This document shows positions 59,679 to 64,000 of a stretch of DNA of 64,000 nucleotides, piece by piece. The notes beneath the pieces are model-generated. The model was given only the letters and a program-made list of their open reading frames with translations. It was not told the DNA's origin and made no database searches. The stretch comes from CAYSRM01 sp964475205 (lineage in GTDB: Bacteria > Verrucomicrobiota > Kiritimatiellia > UBA8416 > CAYSRM01). Position 1 is the stretch's first letter. Every line of letters begins with the position of its first letter. The stretch covers positions 16,692-80,691 of the forward strand of contig CAYYVQ010000007.1 in NCBI GenBank assembly GCA_964475205.1. Direction: 5' to 3'. The position numbers were made by a program, and so were the translations under genes.

Positions 59679-60962
59679 ATGAAGTCTGTCCTTAAAATGT
59701 TTGTGACATCCATGCTGTTTCTGTCAATCCAGGGAACAGCAGTTGCAGAGGGGGAAATATGGAAACCTACAGATTTGCATGGGTTTCTTGACTACCGCTC
59801 AGGCGCCAAATTCCAACCGGACCACTACACTGACGATATAACTCTTAACGAACTGAGACTACAACTTGAGATGAACAAAACATGGCATTACGCGACCATC
59901 CAGCTCAAGTCGGATTTCATTTATGACGACACAACAGGAGTTAATTCTCCCGACCTGGAAGAAGGAACCGGATGGATAGACCTGAGAGAAGCGTACATCC
60001 TGCTATATCCTTCAATGTACGCTGACATAAAGTTAGGACGCCAGGTCCTGACATGGGGCGCTGGAGACATGCTTTTTATAAATGATATTTTCCCGAAAGA
60101 CTGGCAGTCATTCTTTATCGGCAGGGACGAAACTTACCTCAAAGCCCCATCAGACGCCCTTATGGTCAGTCTGTTTCCCGGTTTCGCAAATATCGACCTT
60201 GCGTATATGCCTCGATTCGATTCTTCCCGGTATGTCAGCGGCCGGCGCATCTCGCTCTGGAACCCGATGCAGGGTGACATAACCGGAGATTCCGCTGTTA
60301 TCCGCCCTGTCGAAAATGATGAATGGTTCGGCGATGATGAGACCGCTGCCCGCATTTACAAAAACGTGGGAGGCACGGAGCTGGCAGCCTACGTATATTC
60401 CGGTTTCTGGAAGACTCCCCGCGGTTTTGATCCTGCAGTTCAGAAGGCGTTCTTCCCCGAACTCAATGTATACGGCGCATCTCTCCGCGGCACGGCGGCA
60501 GGAGGCGTAGTCTCACTGGAAGCAGGATATTACGATTCAACGGAAGATCGCGGAGGAGACGATCCCCTCGTGCCAAACAGCGAAATAAGAGCCCTTGCAG
60601 GTTACGAGCGGGAGCTTATAAAAAATTTCACTGCGGGAACGCAATGGTACATCGAGCATATGCTGGAATATGACGCTTATGAGGCAAACTCGCAGGGTCC
60701 GCTTGCGGACGAGGACAGGCATGTACTGACGCTCAGACTCACGGCAACAGCGCTCAGGGACGATCTCATAGTTTCGCTCTTCACATACTATTCGCCAACC
60801 GATGAAGATTACTATTCAAGACCGGTTGTCACATACAAAATCAGAGATAACCTGGAAGTCGGCGCAGGCGCTAATATCTTCGGAGGCAAACATGACCACA
60901 CCTTCTTCGGTCAGTTCAAGGAAAACAGCAATTATTACGTATCAATCAAAAAAACCTTCTGA
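59679..60962 (+). CDS. Predicted outer-membrane barrel protein of RND-LolA systems (DUF1302-like)
   Basis: Exported protein of 427 residues with a signal peptide (MLFLSIQGTAVA). Beta-strand-rich throughout, including GQTWGAGD-type loop GRQVLTWGAGDMLFINDIFP, QWYIEHMLEYDAYE and a terminal VSIKKTF ending in Phe, typical of outer-membrane barrels. It resembles the porin-like proteins that accompany RND/MMPL and LolA-like genes, so the three probably move a lipid-like molecule across the envelope. Family naming is tentative. AGAGGAAAGC precedes the ATG. A perfect GTCCCGAC hairpin follows the stop. Confidence 0.75.
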   Translation: MKSVLKMFVTSMLFLSIQGTAVAEGEIWKPTDLHGFLDYRSGAKFQPDHYTDDITLNELRLQLEMNKTWHYATIQLKSDFIYDDTTGVNSPDLEEGTGWIDLREAYILLYPSMYADIKLGRQVLTWGAGDMLFINDIFPKDWQSFFIGRDETYLKAPSDALMVSLFPGFANIDLAYMPRFDSSRYVSGRRISLWNPMQGDITGDSAVIRPVENDEWFGDDETAARIYKNVGGTELAAYVYSGFWKTPRGFDPAVQKAFFPELNVYGASLRGTAAGGVVSLEAGYYDSTEDRGGDDPLVPNSEIRALAGYERELIKNFTAGTQWYIEHMLEYDAYEANSQGPLADEDRHVLTLRLTATALRDDLIVSLFTYYSPTDEDYYSRPVVTYKIRDNLEVGAGANIFGGKHDHTFFGQFKENSNYYVSIKKTF

Positions 60963-60970
60963 CATCCCTC

Positions 60971-60994
60971 GTCCCGACTCTTCGAGGTCGGGAC
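60971..60994 (+). terminator. Stem-loop after the RND-LolA-barrel operon
   Basis: GTCCCGAC at 60971-60978 and GTCGGGAC at 60987-60994 are perfect complements with an eight-base loop, nine bases after the barrel gene stop. No T-run follows, so it may be a mRNA 3' end stabiliser or rho-associated hairpin rather than a classical terminator. Confidence 0.5.
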
Positions 60995-61097
60995 ATCCCA
61001 CTACTTTCCACCCTCTTCCCCCCTACACACAAATTACCGCATAATTCTATTGAAACGTTATGCAACAGAAACTAACCTGATTCCTGGAGGTTCGGTT

Positions 61098-62819
61098 ATG
61101 AAGACAATCGCACTCTTGATAATAACTTTCGGCGGGTATCTTATTGCTTATCACACTTACGGCCGTTTCCTGGCACGCAAAATTTTCCGCCTGAATCCCG
61201 AAACTAAAACCCCGTCGGAAACACTTAAAGACGGCTTTGATTTCGTCCCGACCCGCAAAGGCATAATTTTCGGTCATCACTACACTTCGATAGCGGGAAC
61301 AGGCCCCATAGTCGGACCGGCCATCGGAATCATCTGGGGATGGGGCCCGGCCCTCATCTGGATCTTCCTGGGCTCGATTTTCATGGGCGCTGTTCATGAC
61401 ATGAGCGCAGTCGTAATTTCCATGCGCAACCGCGGACTATCCATATCGGAGTGCGCTTCAGAGTATCTTGGACCAAGAGTCAAATACATTTTTTTTGCAA
61501 TAGTTTTTATCCTTCTCATGATTGTAATAGCTGTATTCGGAATCGTCATTGCATCGATTTTCCAGATGTACCCGGAAGCGGTATTCCCGGTGTGGATGCA
61601 GATTCCAATCGCAATAACGCTTGGATGGAGCATCTACAAAAAAGGCTGGAACGTAAAACTACTCACCGCAGCGGCAGTTTTCCTGATGTATGTAACAATC
61701 GTCATGGGGAAACATGCTCCAGTTACGCTGCCGGATACCACGGGCATCCCGTCCACAGGCTTGTGGGTAATTATCCTGTTGGCTTATGCATTTGTTGCTT
61801 CAAGCCTTCCTGTTACAACGCTTCTGCAGCCTAGAGACTATATCAATGCATGGCAGCTTTTTATTGCAATGTTTATGCTTGTGGCAGGAGTAGTCGGCTC
61901 TGCGCTGTTCGGTGGTCTGGAAATTGTTGCTCCTGCTTATAACCCGCATGTGCAAGGCGCTCCTCCAATGCTTCCTTTCCTTTTCATCACAATCGCTTGC
62001 GGGGCAATTTCAGGCTTTCATGCGCTTGTCGGCTCAGGCACAACATCAAAACAGGTGGAAAAAGAACCTGATGCCCAGTTTGTCGGCTATGGATCCATGC
62101 TGCTGGAAGCGGCTTTGGCTACGCTTGTAATCATTGCCGTCGCCGCTGGAATAGGTATGGCATATGAAACGACCGACGGCATTCTAACGGGCAGCGCGGC
62201 ATGGAATAAACATTACGCTTCATGGGCCGCCTCACGAGGCCTTGGAACCAAAATTACAGCAATGGTCGTGGGTTCGGCCAACATGATGGAAACCGTGGGC
62301 ATCCCTAAAGAAATCGGCATTGTCCTGATAGGCGTTTTCATCGCTTCATTTGCGGGAACAACGCTGGATTCAGCCGCCAGAATCCAGCGGTATGTGGTCA
62401 GCGAGGTGGCTTCCGACCTTAATATAAAAATAATGACACGCCGATTTCCCGCAACAGCTTTTGCTGTGATTACCGCGGCATGGCTGGCATTTTCATCGGG
62501 CGCCACCGGAAAAGGGGCCTTGAAAATATGGCCCATGTTCGGAGCGGCCAATCAGCTTCTCGCCGCGCTAACGCTTATTGTGGCAACAGTGTTCCTGAAA
62601 AGAAGAACCCGTTACGGATGGCTTGTCGCGGGAGTCCCTGCGGTAGTTATGCTCGCGGTAACACTCTGGGCAGTCTTTTTAAACGAAATAAATTTCATAA
62701 CAGGGCGCCAGTGGTCGCTTGCAGTAATAAACGCCTCAGTAATGGCGTTGTCTCTATGGATAGTGGTTGAAAGCATAGCAATGCTCAAATCCTCAAAATT
62801 AGCCACTCCCCAAAGGTAG
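61098..62819 (+). CDS. cstA: CstA-family peptide/pyruvate transporter
   Basis: Inner-membrane protein of 573 residues with about 15 helices. The family is clear from KTIALLIITFGGYLIAYHTYG, FVPTRKGIIFGHHYTSIAGT, GPIVGPAIGIIWGWGPALIW and GAVHDMSAVVISMRNRG. E. coli CstA and YjiY take up peptides and pyruvate under carbon starvation; the substrate here is not shown. It is shorter than E. coli CstA (701). The ATG at 61098 with GGAGG eight bases upstream is preferred over the ORF start at 61050. It stands alone on the plus strand. Confidence 0.95.
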   Translation: MKTIALLIITFGGYLIAYHTYGRFLARKIFRLNPETKTPSETLKDGFDFVPTRKGIIFGHHYTSIAGTGPIVGPAIGIIWGWGPALIWIFLGSIFMGAVHDMSAVVISMRNRGLSISECASEYLGPRVKYIFFAIVFILLMIVIAVFGIVIASIFQMYPEAVFPVWMQIPIAITLGWSIYKKGWNVKLLTAAAVFLMYVTIVMGKHAPVTLPDTTGIPSTGLWVIILLAYAFVASSLPVTTLLQPRDYINAWQLFIAMFMLVAGVVGSALFGGLEIVAPAYNPHVQGAPPMLPFLFITIACGAISGFHALVGSGTTSKQVEKEPDAQFVGYGSMLLEAALATLVIIAVAAGIGMAYETTDGILTGSAAWNKHYASWAASRGLGTKITAMVVGSANMMETVGIPKEIGIVLIGVFIASFAGTTLDSAARIQRYVVSEVASDLNIKIMTRRFPATAFAVITAAWLAFSSGATGKGALKIWPMFGAANQLLAALTLIVATVFLKRRTRYGWLVAGVPAVVMLAVTLWAVFLNEINFITGRQWSLAVINASVMALSLWIVVESIAMLKSSKLATPQR

Positions 62820-62873
62820 GGCGAACTCTCCAAGTACGCCGTAACGGCAGACGCCTCTCCTTAAACTAAGTCT

Positions 62874-63998
62874 TCACGGTTCAAAATCGATCAGCTTGAG
62901 CTTGCCTCCCGCACCCTCAAATTGAACAACGAAATTCTTGAGAAAACTCATTCCAAGCAAACCGTCGGCATCATTTGACATGTTCGCATCAATAACAACC
63001 CCGGCAACATTTTCTGCCCCGGCCTCTCCAACCTGAACGGAACCAAGTGTGATCTGATCAGCCTGTGCTGTCTTGCCGTTGGCAAGAATTATATCCACTT
63101 CCGGGGCGTTTTCATGATCTACACCAGCCCTCCGCGCGAAGTCGGAAGTCAACAGGACAATGCTTGCGCCTGTATCAATCAGAAGCTTACCCGTTGCACG
63201 ATCGTTTACCACGACTTTCACGAAAACCGATCCGTTCTTAATCTCCGTCCTGACCTCCGAACGATTGAATTCACCCAGGTACGATTCCGTCTTTTTACCG
63301 AGCTGATCCAGAAAATATTCATGCCTGGCAGTCATCTCGCGATTCTCCCATTCTTCGCGCTGCTTCTTGAAATGCGCACTGAAATCTATCAGTCTTGATA
63401 TATATGACGTGATTCGATCGCTTCCTCCCCGAAAAGTCGCTTCAACCTTTTCGATCTCCAGACTTGCAGAAGTGATCTTCGCATTGATACTGTTGCACTT
63501 GCGGACAAGCTCATTATATCGACTGATATCCCGCTTGGGAGAAGCCCCGCCCAATAAACCGCTCTGCTTTTTCAATTCGTCCTTAAGTCTTTCTTTGCGC
63601 TTCTTGAGCGACTTAATCCGCCCGTCCAACTCTTTTGACTGTTTATGGGCACTGATTGCATTATCTCTCGATTCCAGGATAGATTCGAACCTGGATGCAA
63701 GTTCCTTCATTCCCGCCGGAACATACCTGCGGCTCAGAAAATATTCCTTTTCCCACCTCTCCTTGACCTGCTGGTTACTGCCTCCGTCATCTCTTTCCAC
63801 ACGTTCAATGCGGCTGGTCTTAATCCGTACCGAACCGACTCCGAATTCAAGCACGACTTCTTCATCGTTCTGCGATGTTATAACACCTTCAATTTTTCGA
63901 CCGTTCTTCAAATGGATCGTGTCAGAAAGCGCTTCACAGCAGACAAGCAATGCAATACAGACCGGCAGAATAATCCTTGAGAGTTTGCACCTTACCAT
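62874..63998 (-). CDS. Retropepsin-like aspartic protease domain protein with coiled coil
   Basis: Exported protein of 374 residues. A signal peptide (about 1-26, ILPVCIALLVCCEALS) is followed by a small beta domain (DTIHLKNGRKIEGVITSQND) with a short SH3-like pattern, a long coiled coil (about 90-215), and a C-terminal retropepsin-like domain with LLIDTGASIVLLTSDFA; the catalytic Asp is D275, and DGLLGMSFLKNFVVQF closes the fold. Such proteins could be membrane-associated peptidases or non-catalytic. The ATG at 63998 lies two bases from the window edge, so a longer N-terminus cannot be excluded. Confidence 0.78.
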   Translation of the reverse strand: MVRCKLSRIILPVCIALLVCCEALSDTIHLKNGRKIEGVITSQNDEEVVLEFGVGSVRIKTSRIERVERDDGGSNQQVKERWEKEYFLSRRYVPAGMKELASRFESILESRDNAISAHKQSKELDGRIKSLKKRKERLKDELKKQSGLLGGASPKRDISRYNELVRKCNSINAKITSASLEIEKVEATFRGGSDRITSYISRLIDFSAHFKKQREEWENREMTARHEYFLDQLGKKTESYLGEFNRSEVRTEIKNGSVFVKVVVNDRATGKLLIDTGASIVLLTSDFARRAGVDHENAPEVDIILANGKTAQADQITLGSVQVGEAGAENVAGVVIDANMSNDADGLLGMSFLKNFVVQFEGAGGKLKLIDFEP

Positions 63999-64000
63999 AA

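Overview
The window looks like a chromosomal segment of an anaerobic, Gram-negative, glycan-degrading member of the PVC superphylum, most likely Kiritimatiellota or Lentisphaerota. This is inferred from gene content, not from a marker tree. The evidence is a sulfatase together with an anaerobic sulfatase maturase, an [FeFe] hydrogenase, a Kdo transferase and outer-membrane barrels (so an LPS outer membrane), a split GspL/PilM-type pilus or secretion cluster, and uronate and glycoside catabolism genes. No tRNA, rRNA or CRISPR array was seen.

Region by region. 1-5711 (+): end of a type II secretion/type IV pilus-like operon (secretin, PilM-PilN fusion, PilO-like, PilP/GspC-like, GspE/PilB ATPase). 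5817-13477 (-): sulfatase maturase, PfkB kinase, AmaP-like membrane protein, then a housekeeping run aroQ-ricT-holB-tmk-cysS-ispF. 13478-14141: a nested repeat element. 14142-17019 (+): AGE-family sugar epimerase and a sodium:solute symporter. 17001-26178 (-): a tightly coupled seven-gene unit of histidine kinase, NAD-linked [FeFe] hydrogenase (three subunits), two receiver-only regulators and a TonB-dependent receptor. 26418-28307 (+): NAD synthetase. 28417-38031 (-): three envelope proteins, Kdo transferase, xerC-like recombinase, topA, dprA and trpB2. 38188-46589: a glycan block (GH20-like, GH38 alpha-mannosidase, transglutaminase-like protein, sulfatase). 46629-50722 (-): lipA, ParB-like protein, uxaC and a UxaE-like epimerase. 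51183-55134: ATP-cone/uridine-kinase-like fusion, a YqjD/YqjE-like pair and a glycosyltransferase. 55344-62819 (+): ArsR regulator, RND exporter, LolA-like protein, barrel protein and CstA. 62874-63998 (-): retropepsin-like protein.

Three families of short non-coding elements with terminal inverted repeats are scattered through the intergenic spaces. Family A (13580-13989, 50842-51165, 53566-53838) has ends of the type TTAGCCCGCAT; two copies carry a GATC-rich imperfect hairpin. Family B (44899-45042) has perfect 20-bp ends. Family C has two full 179-bp copies (31838-32016, 58644-58822) and two fragments (48000-48016, 55188-55240). One family C copy supplies the last eight codons and the stop of the RND exporter, and a fragment supplies the stop of uxaC. 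The two full C copies keep an internal hairpin by paired substitutions. No transposase is present, so these are probably non-autonomous (MITE-like) elements inserting at TA.

The most interesting coding features are the regulator-hydrogenase-TonB receptor operon, the HndB/ferredoxin/HndC-type fusion inside it, the three-repeat cysteine-free tail of TopA, and the ATP-cone joined to a uridine-kinase-like domain.
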